This document shows positions 54,297 to 62,546 of a DNA stretch of 64,000 nucleotides, one piece after another; the stretch's first letter is position 1, and each line of letters begins with the position of its first letter. The DNA is from Kluyvera intermedia (GTDB taxonomy: Bacteria; Pseudomonadota; Gammaproteobacteria; Enterobacterales; Enterobacteriaceae). The translations under genes and the position numbers were made by a program. Location of the stretch: contig NZ_JAKCNS010000011.1 of assembly GCF_021440345.1 (NCBI RefSeq), positions 218,883 to 282,882 on the forward strand, in the 5' to 3' direction. The notes beneath the pieces were generated by a model. The model searched no databases, was not told the DNA's origin, and was given only the letters and a program-made list of their open reading frames with translations.

Positions 54297-55046
54297 ATGG
54301 AGCGCGAAGCAGGCAACAATGATGCAATCCCTAATGTCGTTGAAATAATTCGTCGCATTAATGAAGGCTCTACACAACCATATCTTTGCAAATGTGATGA
54401 TGGCCAATTGTATGTTTTGAAATCGAAGCCATCGATGCCACCTAAAAATCTCTTGGCTGAGTTCATTTCTGGTTGCCTGGCTAACGATTTAGGCCTTGCT
54501 TTGCCTGACTTTAAAATCGTATTCGTGCCGGAAGATCTTGTTGAGTACTCACCTGACCTTCAACGTGACATTTGTACCGGCCACGCCTTTGCGTCACTTT
54601 ACATCGAAGGTGCGGTAGCACTGACGTTCTCTCAGTCAAGGAATGAGTCCATCGTACCTATAGAGCAACAGAAGTTAATCTATGTCTTTGATAGATGGGT
54701 AATCAATGCCGATAGAACGCTTACCAGTAAAGGTGGGAACGTCAATATTCTTTATGATGTTGGCAACGATAAGTATTATCTAATTGACCATAATCTATCC
54801 TTTGATGAAAATGCTGATCCTGATGATTTTTTAGTTCATGTCTACGGCCCTGGTAATCGCAAGTGGGAGTATGACTTAGTAGATCGCCTTGAGTATCGTC
54901 AGAAGGTCGTCGATAGCTTAGTTAAGCTTCCTGCTATTCTTGAAGAAATTCCAGATGAGTGGATCGTTGATGATGAGTTTTTACCTTTTGTTTGCGACAC
55001 CTTAGATAAAGGCGACCGTGATGAATTTTGGAGCGAGATAGCATGA
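54297..55046 (+). CDS. HipA-like kinase (HipA_2 type)
   Basis: 249 residues from ATG 54297 (AAGGA six bases upstream; a GTG 3 bp earlier is less likely). Kinase-like features: candidate ATP Lys42 (YVLKSK), Glu55 (LLAEFISG), catalytic loop VINADR with Asp139 followed by GGNVNIL (Asn148/Asn150), and metal Asp164 in LIDHNLSF. It lacks the HipA N-terminal subdomain; full HipA is about 440 residues. HipA family kinases phosphorylate GltX or other targets. Followed by DUF3037 with ATGA overlap. Position after cI on the same strand equals that of lambda rexA. Confidence 0.8.
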   Translation: MEREAGNNDAIPNVVEIIRRINEGSTQPYLCKCDDGQLYVLKSKPSMPPKNLLAEFISGCLANDLGLALPDFKIVFVPEDLVEYSPDLQRDICTGHAFASLYIEGAVALTFSQSRNESIVPIEQQKLIYVFDRWVINADRTLTSKGGNVNILYDVGNDKYYLIDHNLSFDENADPDDFLVHVYGPGNRKWEYDLVDRLEYRQKVVDSLVKLPAILEEIPDEWIVDDEFLPFVCDTLDKGDRDEFWSEIA

Positions 55047-55870
55047 CAACCCCATGCCTTTACAGCATTGTTAGGTATGCGCCCTATGCGGAAACTGAAG
55101 AGTTTGCGAACATAGGCGTAGTCATCTGCGCGCCAAAAGAAAATTACTTTGATTTTCAGATAACTAAGAGAAATGATTCTCGTGTAAAAAGCTTTTTCCA
55201 CGATGATTGTATTTTCCCTGTAGCAAAAGACACCATTCAACGAGAGTTGCAATTCGCAAAAGCCCAAGCTTCACAGATTTCTGGACATCAGCAACTTGCT
55301 CAATTCTTTAGATATTTTACTTCGAAAAAAGAATCTATTTTTCAGTTCAGCACGACAAGGGTTGTTCTCAGTGAAAATCCAAAGGAAGATTTGACACGTA
55401 TTTACAATAAATATGTTAATCACTCCGATTACACCAAAGAACGTCGTGAGGATGTGCTTGCAAGAGAGCTCAAACGAAGTATTGATAGAATTGATGGTTT
55501 AAGAAATATTTTTAAGCAGGAGTCTATTGATGGGTTTTATGCAAAATTCTCAATGCCTTTAGTAGCAAAAAGGCAAAATGAGATTCAATGCGCGATTAAG
55601 CCTATAGCATTCACTCAGACTGAACCTGGGAAAATGATGGAACATAGCGACACTTGGGTCATGAGGATCACTAGAGCTGCCGAAGAAAATCTACTGAAGA
55701 TTGAAGATATTCTTTTTACCATTGAAGTACCAGAATCTCCCACTACAGGTCAAAAAAAGGTTATAGATACTATAAAGAAAACAATGGACGCTAAGAAGAT
55801 AAACCATATTCCTGCATCAAATCATAAAGATACAATAGAGTTTGCCAAGAAAATATTATTAGAGTCTTAA
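55043..55870 (+). CDS. DUF3037 family protein
   Basis: 275 residues from ATG 55043 overlapping the HipA-like stop (ATGA). CLYSIVRYAPYAETEEFANI and GVVICAPKENYFDF are typical of DUF3037, small cytoplasmic proteins of unknown function that I recall next to HipA_2-type kinases. This copy is longer, with a basic middle and a helical C-terminus. It may be partner, antitoxin or target of the kinase. Gene and kinase are AT-rich compared with the phage average, suggesting acquisition. Followed by a terminator. Confidence 0.78.
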   Translation: MTTPCLYSIVRYAPYAETEEFANIGVVICAPKENYFDFQITKRNDSRVKSFFHDDCIFPVAKDTIQRELQFAKAQASQISGHQQLAQFFRYFTSKKESIFQFSTTRVVLSENPKEDLTRIYNKYVNHSDYTKERREDVLARELKRSIDRIDGLRNIFKQESIDGFYAKFSMPLVAKRQNEIQCAIKPIAFTQTEPGKMMEHSDTWVMRITRAAEENLLKIEDILFTIEVPESPTTGQKKVIDTIKKTMDAKKINHIPASNHKDTIEFAKKILLES

Positions 55871-55883
55871 CTCTTATCTTTTA

Positions 55884-55907
55884 ACCCGGCCATCACGCCG
55901 GGTTTTT
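55884..55907 (+). terminator. Terminator after the DUF3037 gene
   Basis: ACCCGGC-CATCAC-GCCGGGT followed by TTTTT on the plus strand, 13 bp after the stop. It ends the cI-hipA-like-DUF3037 transcript. Confidence 0.85.
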
Positions 55908-55912
55908 ACTGC

Positions 55913-56122
55913 CTATTTAACAGCCTTACTGCCATTTCTCACTATCTCTGCCGCATCCCTGTTCACGCCCTTTCCGATAACATTCCCAGTTTCTTTGCGA
56001 TATTGCTCTAGCTTGTCAATGATGGTCTGCTGAGTAACAGGTAAATCCGCCAGCGCTAACTCCATTACCGCCCGCCCTGCGGCATGAGCCATCATGTTCA
56101 CTCTTTCTTCATTTAATTCCAT
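55913..56122 (-). CDS. Small helical phage protein
   Basis: 69 residues: MELNEERVNMMAHAAGRAVM, LALADLPVTQQTIIDKLEQY, ending in a basic stretch. Helical with a possible HTH-like LPVTQQTIIDKLEQYRKE. Divergent from the rightward early operon; function unknown. Confidence 0.65.
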   Translation of the reverse strand: MELNEERVNMMAHAAGRAVMELALADLPVTQQTIIDKLEQYRKETGNVIGKGVNRDAAEIVRNGSKAVK

Positions 56123-56223
56123 TCAGCCACCCCGTCTTGATGTTTTTTTGAGCATAACATGCGACCGCATTAAAAATAAATTCCTTTCGCTATCAACATT
56201 TTAATAGCAATTGCATTCATTAA

Positions 56224-56265
56224 ATAGCAATACGTATTGATATGACTGATAGCCATTGCTATTAT
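56224..56265 (+). promoter_or_regulatory. OL-like operator and PL-like promoter
   Basis: Operator ATAGCAATACGTATTGAT (56224-56241), with the core CAATACGTATTG a perfect palindrome, overlaps the -35 of a strong promoter: TTGATA (56237-56242), 17 bp, TATTAT (56260-56265). Predicted start near 56272, driving the recE/recT operon. The operator matches the one over PR at 15 of 18 positions or better. Confidence 0.75.
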
Positions 56266-56347
56266 CACCTCATCGCGAAACACTAAGCGCATAAGGTTCA
56301 ACAACGTTCCGCCAGCCTGGCGACAAGGGCAAACGAGAGGGAGTGAG

Positions 56348-56644
56348 ATGAGCAACGTAAAAGTGGCGCCCATCAGAATTGACGCCAGCGAAGCAGTAAG
56401 GCAATTGGGTGAACTTATTGACCTATTTAAATTTGAAACCCGTTCCTTTGAATGCGTTACCCAGCATGGCATTGAGCTGTTTTGTAACAACATCCTTGCC
56501 CTGCTGAATTGCATCGTCCTTTGTGATTTCCCTGCCGCAATCGGCGCAGGATGCCCCGACGAAGTTGTTCTCAAAATCAAAATCATCGGGTCGCTTGATG
56601 AGTTCGCAGCCGCAATCCGGGCAGGCGAGTTTCATCTGGATTGA
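56348..56644 (+). CDS. Possible first ORF of the PL transcript (antisense to next)
   Basis: 98 codons, starting MSNVKVAPIRIDASEAVRQL after a good GGGAGTGAG ribosome site and 76 bp past the predicted PL start. The first 27 codons look coding; from about 56423 on it is antisense to the zinc-ribbon gene, so the rest may be only a shadow. It could be a truncated early regulator. Low confidence. Confidence 0.3.
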   Translation: MSNVKVAPIRIDASEAVRQLGELIDLFKFETRSFECVTQHGIELFCNNILALLNCIVLCDFPAAIGAGCPDEVVLKIKIIGSLDEFAAAIRAGEFHLD

Positions 56645-56653
56645 GTCACACAT
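56423..56653 (-). CDS. Small zinc-ribbon protein
   Basis: 76 residues from ATG 56653 (AGAGGA upstream). Two CxxC knuckles (CPDCGCEL, CADCGREI) around KRPDDFDFENNFVGAS, then helices (DAIQQGKDVVTKQLNAML). Similar small zinc-binding proteins occur in early regions of enterobacterial prophages. It lies antisense within the PL transcript. Confidence 0.72.
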   Translation of the reverse strand: MCDSIQMKLACPDCGCELIKRPDDFDFENNFVGASCADCGREITKDDAIQQGKDVVTKQLNAMLGNAFKGTGFKFK

Positions 56654-56774
56654 GTTTAATTCCTCTTCACTATTGGGGGATTAAACATTAACCGATTCCT
56701 TTCTATTGGGGAATAGCAGGAACCCACGCAGCCTGAGTGGGTTATCAAACCAGGCACTACTTAAGGGGGTTGAG

Positions 56775-56975
56775 ATGAAAGCTAATCCAGTAATACCAAA
56801 CAGCGGTCGCGCAGTGGCAATGCGCAGCCAGCGCACCGGCGCAGCATGGCTGGTTTCTTTTGATTACCGCGAAGGTCTGTACTGGCACGAACCGCAGGGA
56901 AACCTGCGCAATATCCGCCGCACTTATTCTTCACGCACCATTGACCCTTCCCTTGTACCGGCGGGGACGCACTGA
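56775..56975 (+). CDS. Small early-operon protein
   Basis: 66 residues from ATG 56775 (AAGGGGG upstream): MKANPVIPNSGRAVAMRSQR, AAWLVSFDYREGLYWHEPQG, basic end. Unrecognised; overlaps the next start (TGATG). A longer frame to 56706 has no ribosome site. Confidence 0.65.
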   Translation: MKANPVIPNSGRAVAMRSQRTGAAWLVSFDYREGLYWHEPQGNLRNIRRTYSSRTIDPSLVPAGTH

Positions 56976-57166
56976 TGGGGACTCTGTTTGCTTTAGTGCT
57001 GACCGTCGGCATGACGAATGGCAGCTTTCAGGATGTGGTTATCGGGGTGTACGACAACCAGCAACAATGTGAAATCGCAGCAGTTGAACAACATGTTTCT
57101 GGTGAATGTTATCCGGTAGACGCGGTTATCCCGGCTGATGAAATTCCAGCATCAAGGTCTTTTTAG
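56975..57166 (+). CDS. DUF1482 family protein
   Basis: 63 residues: MGTLFALVLTVGMTNGSFQD, VIGVYDNQQQCEIAAVEQHV, SGECYPVD. The hydrophobic start and the two Cys match DUF1482 (YebW-like) proteins, common before recE in prophages. Function unknown. Coupled to the preceding gene. Confidence 0.78.
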   Translation: MGTLFALVLTVGMTNGSFQDVVIGVYDNQQQCEIAAVEQHVSGECYPVDAVIPADEIPASRSF

Positions 57167-57174
57167 GGGGAGAT

Positions 57175-57342
57175 ATGCAAAAGAAGAAATGCGCTTACCG
57201 CCACTGCGGAAAGCCAATTGAGCAGGGAAAAGAAGTAAAGAACACACTGACGTTGATCCACGGCGCGCAACTGAAGCACGAAGAACGCGATTACTGCTGT
57301 GTGCAGTGTTCTTCATACGACCAGATGGCCCACGAGTCATAA
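57175..57342 (+). CDS. Small cysteine-rich (zinc-finger-like) protein
   Basis: 55 residues from ATG 57175 with GGGGGAGA upstream: MQKKKCAYRHCGKPIEQGKE, YCCVQCSSYDQMAHES. Cys6/Cys11 with Cys42-Cys43/Cys46 may bind zinc. Lies 8 bp after the DUF1482 gene. Unrecognised. Confidence 0.65.
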   Translation: MQKKKCAYRHCGKPIEQGKEVKNTLTLIHGAQLKHEERDYCCVQCSSYDQMAHES

Positions 57343-57345
57343 CGT

Positions 57346-57364
57346 AAAAACCCGCCGAAGCGGG
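57346..57364. terminator. Hairpin between the small early genes and recE
   Basis: CCCGC-CGAA-GCGGG (57351-57364). The T tract is on the minus strand only, so it is more likely a leftward terminator or a pause hairpin in the rightward transcript. Confidence 0.4.
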
Positions 57365-57483
57365 CCAGTACGTCCGGTGCCACCGACCAAAGTTACACCG
57401 GAAATTTTACAAAAAACCAATGAACACCCAATGGGCGCCACCAATGGCCCGGGGATTCTAACACCCAAAAAAGAGGATCTCAC

Positions 57484-60400
57484 ATGGAATTCTTTAATGT
57501 GGTTAAGGCCACTCAGAAATCCGGCAAGAAAGATGCAGTGATTTGGCGCAGTGCGAAATCAGAAGCTCGCGCTAATCTTCAGCTCGATGTTGATCTGGAA
57601 GATGCCGGAATTGAGACCGGTCGCGGCAAGGATTACCAGAAGCCAATCCGTACTGACTTCCCTGTGTTTAACGACCTGCCGGAAGAAGGTGTGGTTGATT
57701 ATACCTGGTGCGAACGCTACGAACTGGCCGAAGACCTGCGCACCTGGCAGCTGAAACCCGGCGCGGCGCCGCAGGACACTTTCCACCAGGAAGACGTTGC
57801 AGACAACGATTTAACCACTGAGCTGATGGGCGAAGAGAACGGTGACCGCAAGGTTGAATTCTCCAACGACGAGAACGCCGAATTCCAGCTGGTCACCATG
57901 CCTTTCCGTATTCAGTTGCTGGCGCAGCTGTGCGCCGAAACAGGCCATGTTTACCACATCAGCATCCCACGCCGTAAAGAACTTTCAGCGTTAGAAATGG
58001 ATATGGATAACACCTATGTTCAGAACCTGCTGATGGCTGTAGAAAACGCGCCGGAAGTTAAAGCCTACGATATGCCAACACTCTGGAAGCTGACCGACGC
58101 GGTGAAAAAAGTATTCCCGCAGATACAGCGCCATGAACTGAACCACTTTATTCAGTTCGTTAAAGCGTGGGTTAGTACCGAATACATCGATCGCGGCCTG
58201 CTGGTCAAAGAGTGGCAAAAGGGAAACCGTGTGGCGAAAATCCAGCGCACCGATACCGGAACCAATGCTGGCGGCGGCAATAAGACAGACCGCAACCCCG
58301 ATTACGAACATACCCTGAATACGCTGGACGAAGAGATCGCACTGGCCACTTTGCCAATGGATTTCGACATCTACAATATTCCGGGTTCAATTCATCGCCG
58401 GGCTAAAGAGATCGTCAGCAAGAAAGAAAGCCCATTCAAAGAGTGGTCCGCCGCCCTACGCAAATGTGCTGGCATCCTGGACTATTCGCGCGCCGCTATC
58501 TTCGCACTTATCCGCGGCGCCGCAGAGAACGTTCACCACTTCCCGGTCAGCCTGCAGACTTACATCAATGCCAATTTGACTGAGTCTAAACATGATGCGC
58601 CAACAGCAGAAACCGTAGCTACTGCGCAAATTGCCCCCGTAGCTAATGATGAAGCGATTTCTTTCGATGAAGTCAGCAAACGTCTAGCAGCCGGTCGCGG
58701 TGAGTTTGTGCCGGGTATCAGCGACCCAACAGATCCCCAATGGGTTCACGAAGACCTGACACAAACCAAACAGCCACAAATCGCCAGCATGGGGAACGGC
58801 ATGTTCTCCATCGATGGCCTGATGAACGCCCCAGCAAAACAACCCGAGGAAACCACCAGCGATGAGCAGATGGAAGAGACTGAGCGCGCCGAAGGCGAAA
58901 CTAACCATGCGGTATCAGCAGGCGAAGGTGCTGTGGAAGATGATCAGCAGACAGATACCGTAGCGGAAATCGTGTGTACTGGTTGCGGCGCTGTCGGTGG
59001 CGGCCACTGTTCGGAATGCGGGCCCGTTGTTGGCGATGCTACCTACGCAGCAATGGAAGCGGATTTGAAAGAAGAAGCTGATGCGCGTGAACCTGAAGGC
59101 AGCAACGCGGAAATTCTGGCCGCCGCGGCACCGAGCCTAGCGAACCATGAAGCGGCAGATGTTAACCAAAAACCGGAAAACGTGAATCAAAATGACGGTT
59201 CTGTGCATCAGGAAGACCAAAATGCGCATCAAAACAGCCCAGAAGTGAATCAGGACGAACCAGAAGGTAATCAGCCAGAGCCGGTTGCCGAATACCCTGC
59301 TTTCTTCGAGCCAGGTCGTTATGAAGGTCTGCCAAACGAGGTTTACCACGCGGCGAACGGTATCAGCTCAACACAGGTTAAAGATGCCCGCGTGTCCCTG
59401 ATGTACTTCAACGCTCGCCACGTCGAGAAGACCATCACGAAAGAACGCTCTCCGGTTCTGGATATGGGCAATCTTGTGCATGCGCTGGCGCTGCAACCTG
59501 AACAACTGGATGCCGAATTCAGCGTTGAACCGGTTATTCCAGAAGGTGCATTCACTACAACGGCAACAATCCGCGCGTTTATCGATGAGCATAACGCCAG
59601 TCTGCCAGCGCTGCTGTCAGCCGACGATATCAAAGCACTGCTGGAAGAGTACAACGCCACCCTGCCGCCGCAGGTACCGCTGGGGGCAGCGCTGGAAGAA
59701 ACCGGGCAAAGCTACATGGCGCTGCCTGCTGAGTTCCAACGTGTTGAAGAGGGGCAAAAAGCCACCGCGGCCAAAATGAAAGCCTGTATCAAAGAGTACA
59801 ACGCCACCCTACCGCAGCAGGTGAAAACCAGCGGCAGTCGTGACGCTCTGCTCGAGCAGCTGGCGGTGATTAACCCTGACCTGGTTGCACAGGAAGCGCA
59901 GAAGCCTCAGCCGTTGAAAGTCTCCGGCACGAAAGCCGATCTGATTCAGGCCGTGAAGGCTGTCAATCCTGACGCTGTATTTGCCGACGAACTGCTGGAT
60001 GCCTGGCGCGAAAACCCGGAAGGCAAAGTTCTGGTAACCCGCCAGCAGCTGAGCACCGCACTGAATATTCAGAAAGCCCTGCTCCAGCACCCGACTGCCG
60101 GCAAGCTACTGACGCACCCGAGCCGCGCTGTTGAGGTGAGTTATTTCGGGTTCGACGACGAAACTGGGCTGGAAGTCCGTGTGCGTCCGGATCTGGAAAT
60201 CGACCTGGATGGTGTGCGCATCGGTGCCGACCTGAAAACCATCAGCATGTGGAACATCAAGCAGGAAGGCCTGCGCGCCAAGTTACACCGGGAGATCATC
60301 GACCGCGATTATCACCTCAGCGCAGCGATGTACTGCGAGACGGCAGCACTTGACCAGTTCTTCTGGATTTTCGTCAACAAAGACGAGAACTACCACTGGA

Positions 60401-60582
60401 TCGCCATTATCGAGGCATCTGTCGAGCTGCTGGAACTGGGCATGCTGGAGTACCGCAAGGCGATGCGCGCCATTGCAACCGGCTTTGATACTGGCGAGTG
60501 GCCAGCGCCAATCACCGCCGACTACACCGACGAACTGAACGATTTTGACATGCGCCGCCTTGAAGCACTGCGCCTGGCATAA
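57484..60582 (+). CDS. Exodeoxyribonuclease VIII-like (RecE type)
   Basis: 1032 residues. The N-terminal region follows Rac RecE (FPVFNDLPEEGVVDYTWCER; GNRVAKIQRTDTGTNAGGG; FVPGISDPTDPQWV), then a zinc ribbon (CTGCGAVGGGHCSEC), a low-complexity linker of [VA][NH]Q motifs, and a C-terminal RecE nuclease domain (GRYEGLPNEVYHAANGISST; DMGNLVHALALQPEQ; VRPDLEIDLDGVRIGADLKT with PD-(D/E)xK residues). A 5'-3' dsDNA exonuclease feeding RecT. Longer than E. coli RecE (866) owing to inserted YNATLP-type repeats at about 700-790. Confidence 0.9.
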   Translation: MEFFNVVKATQKSGKKDAVIWRSAKSEARANLQLDVDLEDAGIETGRGKDYQKPIRTDFPVFNDLPEEGVVDYTWCERYELAEDLRTWQLKPGAAPQDTFHQEDVADNDLTTELMGEENGDRKVEFSNDENAEFQLVTMPFRIQLLAQLCAETGHVYHISIPRRKELSALEMDMDNTYVQNLLMAVENAPEVKAYDMPTLWKLTDAVKKVFPQIQRHELNHFIQFVKAWVSTEYIDRGLLVKEWQKGNRVAKIQRTDTGTNAGGGNKTDRNPDYEHTLNTLDEEIALATLPMDFDIYNIPGSIHRRAKEIVSKKESPFKEWSAALRKCAGILDYSRAAIFALIRGAAENVHHFPVSLQTYINANLTESKHDAPTAETVATAQIAPVANDEAISFDEVSKRLAAGRGEFVPGISDPTDPQWVHEDLTQTKQPQIASMGNGMFSIDGLMNAPAKQPEETTSDEQMEETERAEGETNHAVSAGEGAVEDDQQTDTVAEIVCTGCGAVGGGHCSECGPVVGDATYAAMEADLKEEADAREPEGSNAEILAAAAPSLANHEAADVNQKPENVNQNDGSVHQEDQNAHQNSPEVNQDEPEGNQPEPVAEYPAFFEPGRYEGLPNEVYHAANGISSTQVKDARVSLMYFNARHVEKTITKERSPVLDMGNLVHALALQPEQLDAEFSVEPVIPEGAFTTTATIRAFIDEHNASLPALLSADDIKALLEEYNATLPPQVPLGAALEETGQSYMALPAEFQRVEEGQKATAAKMKACIKEYNATLPQQVKTSGSRDALLEQLAVINPDLVAQEAQKPQPLKVSGTKADLIQAVKAVNPDAVFADELLDAWRENPEGKVLVTRQQLSTALNIQKALLQHPTAGKLLTHPSRAVEVSYFGFDDETGLEVRVRPDLEIDLDGVRIGADLKTISMWNIKQEGLRAKLHREIIDRDYHLSAAMYCETAALDQFFWIFVNKDENYHWIAIIEASVELLELGMLEYRKAMRAIATGFDTGEWPAPITADYTDELNDFDMRRLEALRLA

Positions 60583-60587
60583 GGGGA

Positions 60588-61676
60588 ATGATGATGGAAA
60601 ATAACAACGTAACCGTAGCGGATCAAAACACTGTCGTTAACTCAAATATCGCGCTTTTCGATTCCCAATATCTGAACGCCATCAGCGCATTCGCCAGCAT
60701 CATGGCACAGGGAGCGGCAACCGTTCCGCGTCATTTGCAGGGGAACCAGGCTGACTGTATGGCCGTCGCCATGCAAGCATCACAGTGGCAGATGAACCCG
60801 TTTGCAGTAGCGCAGAAAACGCACCTGATTAATGGGGTTCTGGGCTATGAGGCGCAACTTGTAAACGCCGTAATTTCGCGCAGTGGCGTTCTGGCAACAC
60901 GTTTTGAATACGAATGGTACGGGCCATGGGAAAACGTCATCGGCAAATTCAACATCCGTAAAAGCGACAAAGGCGAATACCGTGTTCCGGGTTGGGGTAT
61001 GGCTGATGAAATTGGCGTCGGAATTATTATCCGGGCCCGCCTCAAAGGTGAAGAAACGCCGCGCGAACTTGACCTGCTTCTGGCTCAGGCTCGAGTTCGT
61101 AACTCTACACTTTGGGCCGATGATCCACGCCAGCAGCTGGCGTACCTCGCTGTTAAGCGTTGGGCTCGCCTATTTTGTCCGGACGTGATTCTCGGTGTGT
61201 ATACCCCGGATGAACTGGATGATCGCTCAGAGCGCGTTATTAACCCTGAACCAGTACAACGAATGAGTGTGCAGGAAATTACCCACGAGGCCAGCACCCA
61301 AACCAGCAGCACACAGGAATCAGATTCGGGTGCTGGCTCTATTGCTGATGAATTCCGCGCCCGGATTGATGCAGCCGAAGATGTGGATGCGGCAAAAGCA
61401 GTCGGTGAAGACATTAACCAGGCTAAAGCGACTCTGGGCTCAGCGCTGTACACCGAACTCAAGAACAAGGCAACGCAGCGTTATCACCGGGTTAACGCTC
61501 GCAACAAAGTAGAAGCGACCATTAACTCCCTGCCGAACGCCGGCGAACCGGATGCGGCCGAATTGTTCACGAAGGCAGAAGCAACACTCAACGCTGCGCG
61601 CCGTCACCTGGGCGACGAACTGTTTGAGCAGTTCCGCGTAACCCTCGACGACATGAAACCGGAATACGTTGGCTAA
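60588..61676 (+). CDS. RecT-family single-strand annealing protein
   Basis: 362 residues. Conserved annealase core QADCMAVAMQASQWQMNPFA, THLINGVLGYEAQLVNAVIS, QQLAYLAVKRWARLFCPDVI, and a C-terminal variable helical region (from about 230) rich in Ala and Glu. Works with RecE for phage recombination. Three ATG codons stand in a row; the third (60594) has the best spacing to AAGGGG. Begins 5 bp after recE. Confidence 0.88.
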   Translation: MMMENNNVTVADQNTVVNSNIALFDSQYLNAISAFASIMAQGAATVPRHLQGNQADCMAVAMQASQWQMNPFAVAQKTHLINGVLGYEAQLVNAVISRSGVLATRFEYEWYGPWENVIGKFNIRKSDKGEYRVPGWGMADEIGVGIIIRARLKGEETPRELDLLLAQARVRNSTLWADDPRQQLAYLAVKRWARLFCPDVILGVYTPDELDDRSERVINPEPVQRMSVQEITHEASTQTSSTQESDSGAGSIADEFRARIDAAEDVDAAKAVGEDINQAKATLGSALYTELKNKATQRYHRVNARNKVEATINSLPNAGEPDAAELFTKAEATLNAARRHLGDELFEQFRVTLDDMKPEYVG

Positions 61677-61683
61677 CGGAGGT

Positions 61684-61701
61684 CGGCCCCGTATGGGGCC
61701 G
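61684..61701 (+). promoter_or_regulatory. GC-rich hairpin after recT
   Basis: CGGCCCC-GTAT-GGGGCCG, no T tract. Probably stabilises the recE/recT mRNA 3' end or spaces the next gene. Confidence 0.45.
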
Positions 61702-61710
61702 GATACCAAT

Positions 61711-61974
61711 ATGACCAATAAAGCAGAAAGACAAACAGCCGTCGCTAATTATCTGCTCAAACACCAGCAGTGCCGACTCGTAGACATTAGCGAGGCGCTA
61801 TGTGTAACAGACAGGGCCGCTCGTTACATCGTTAGAGAAATGATCTCTCAAGGAATGCTAACTCGCGTAAAGAGGGGGATCGATGGCGGTGCAAACAGAT
61901 TAGCAATGAGCCAATGGTATGCGGAAAAATCCTCAAACGAGCCGGCACCCAAACAAGCAAGGGGTTCAGCATGA
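61711..61974 (+). CDS. Small winged-helix protein
   Basis: 87 residues from ATG 61711 (GGA upstream). MTNKAERQTAVANYLLKHQQ, VDISEALCVTDRAARYIVRE, MISQGMLTRVKRG: a DeoR/ArsR-like winged helix, probably DNA binding. Stop overlaps the next start as ATGA. Confidence 0.72.
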   Translation: MTNKAERQTAVANYLLKHQQCRLVDISEALCVTDRAARYIVREMISQGMLTRVKRGIDGGANRLAMSQWYAEKSSNEPAPKQARGSA

Positions 61975-62213
61975 AGCTAATTAACCGCGGCAACAAGCAA
62001 TCACCTATTGCGCGTCAGGCATGCGAGATCGCGCTGGCAACACACCACCAGCGTTACGGCGACTATGGGCGCAGCAAGATGAAAGAGACGTACACAGTCC
62101 GGGTATCGGGCGTGAAGGTTTGGGTGGAAGTGGTCAATCGCAGTCGCAGCTATGTCGCTACGGCGATGACGGGTATGCGCCGGCTACGTGCGCTGCCAGG
62201 CCAGGTATCTTGA
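61971..62213 (+). CDS. DUF4060 family protein
   Basis: 80 residues from ATG 61971 (AAGGGG upstream). MKLINRGNKQSPIARQACEI, YTVRVSGVKVWVEVVNRSRS, YVATAMTGMRRLRAL matches DUF4060, basic small proteins between recT and xis in enterobacterial prophages. Function unknown. Confidence 0.78.
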   Translation: MKLINRGNKQSPIARQACEIALATHHQRYGDYGRSKMKETYTVRVSGVKVWVEVVNRSRSYVATAMTGMRRLRALPGQVS

Positions 62214-62261
62214 TAGCTAATTTGAAAAAAAATGGCCCGAGTATGGCCACTGGGGAAAACG

Positions 62262-62546
62262 ATGAGCAGAAATACTGAAGACTTCAAATTGATGAGCACC
62301 CGAGAAATTTGCGAGCAGCTATGCATTTCGTCGAGAACACTGGATCGCTACCGGAAGCGCCCAGGTAATGGAAACCCATTCCCGGAGCCGGACTGCTCCT
62401 ACATGGGCGGATCCAACAAGTGGCTAAAAACCAAAGTTGAAGAATGGCAGTGCCGGGAAATGGCCCGTCCTGTTCGCCGCCCAATGACACACCTGAACCT
62501 ACCCCGTGACGTTAAAGGGCGACTTATCCGGTCTGACGCGGCGTGA
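62262..62546 (+). CDS. Excisionase-like HTH protein
   Basis: 94 residues from ATG 62262 with GGGGA upstream. LMSTREICEQLCISSRTLDR then YRKRPGNGNPFPEPDCSYMG and NKWLKTKVEEW: an AlpA/excisionase-type winged helix. Placed beside and convergent with int (23-bp overlap), the expected place for Xis, which biases the integrase toward excision. Confidence 0.8.
   Translation: MSRNTEDFKLMSTREICEQLCISSRTLDRYRKRPGNGNPFPEPDCSYMGGSNKWLKTKVEEWQCREMARPVRRPMTHLNLPRDVKGRLIRSDAA

Noticed and set aside
56170..56586. Minus-strand frame of 138 codons over the PL promoter
   Set aside because: Crosses the operator and promoter and the zinc-ribbon gene in another frame; product unlike any protein family.
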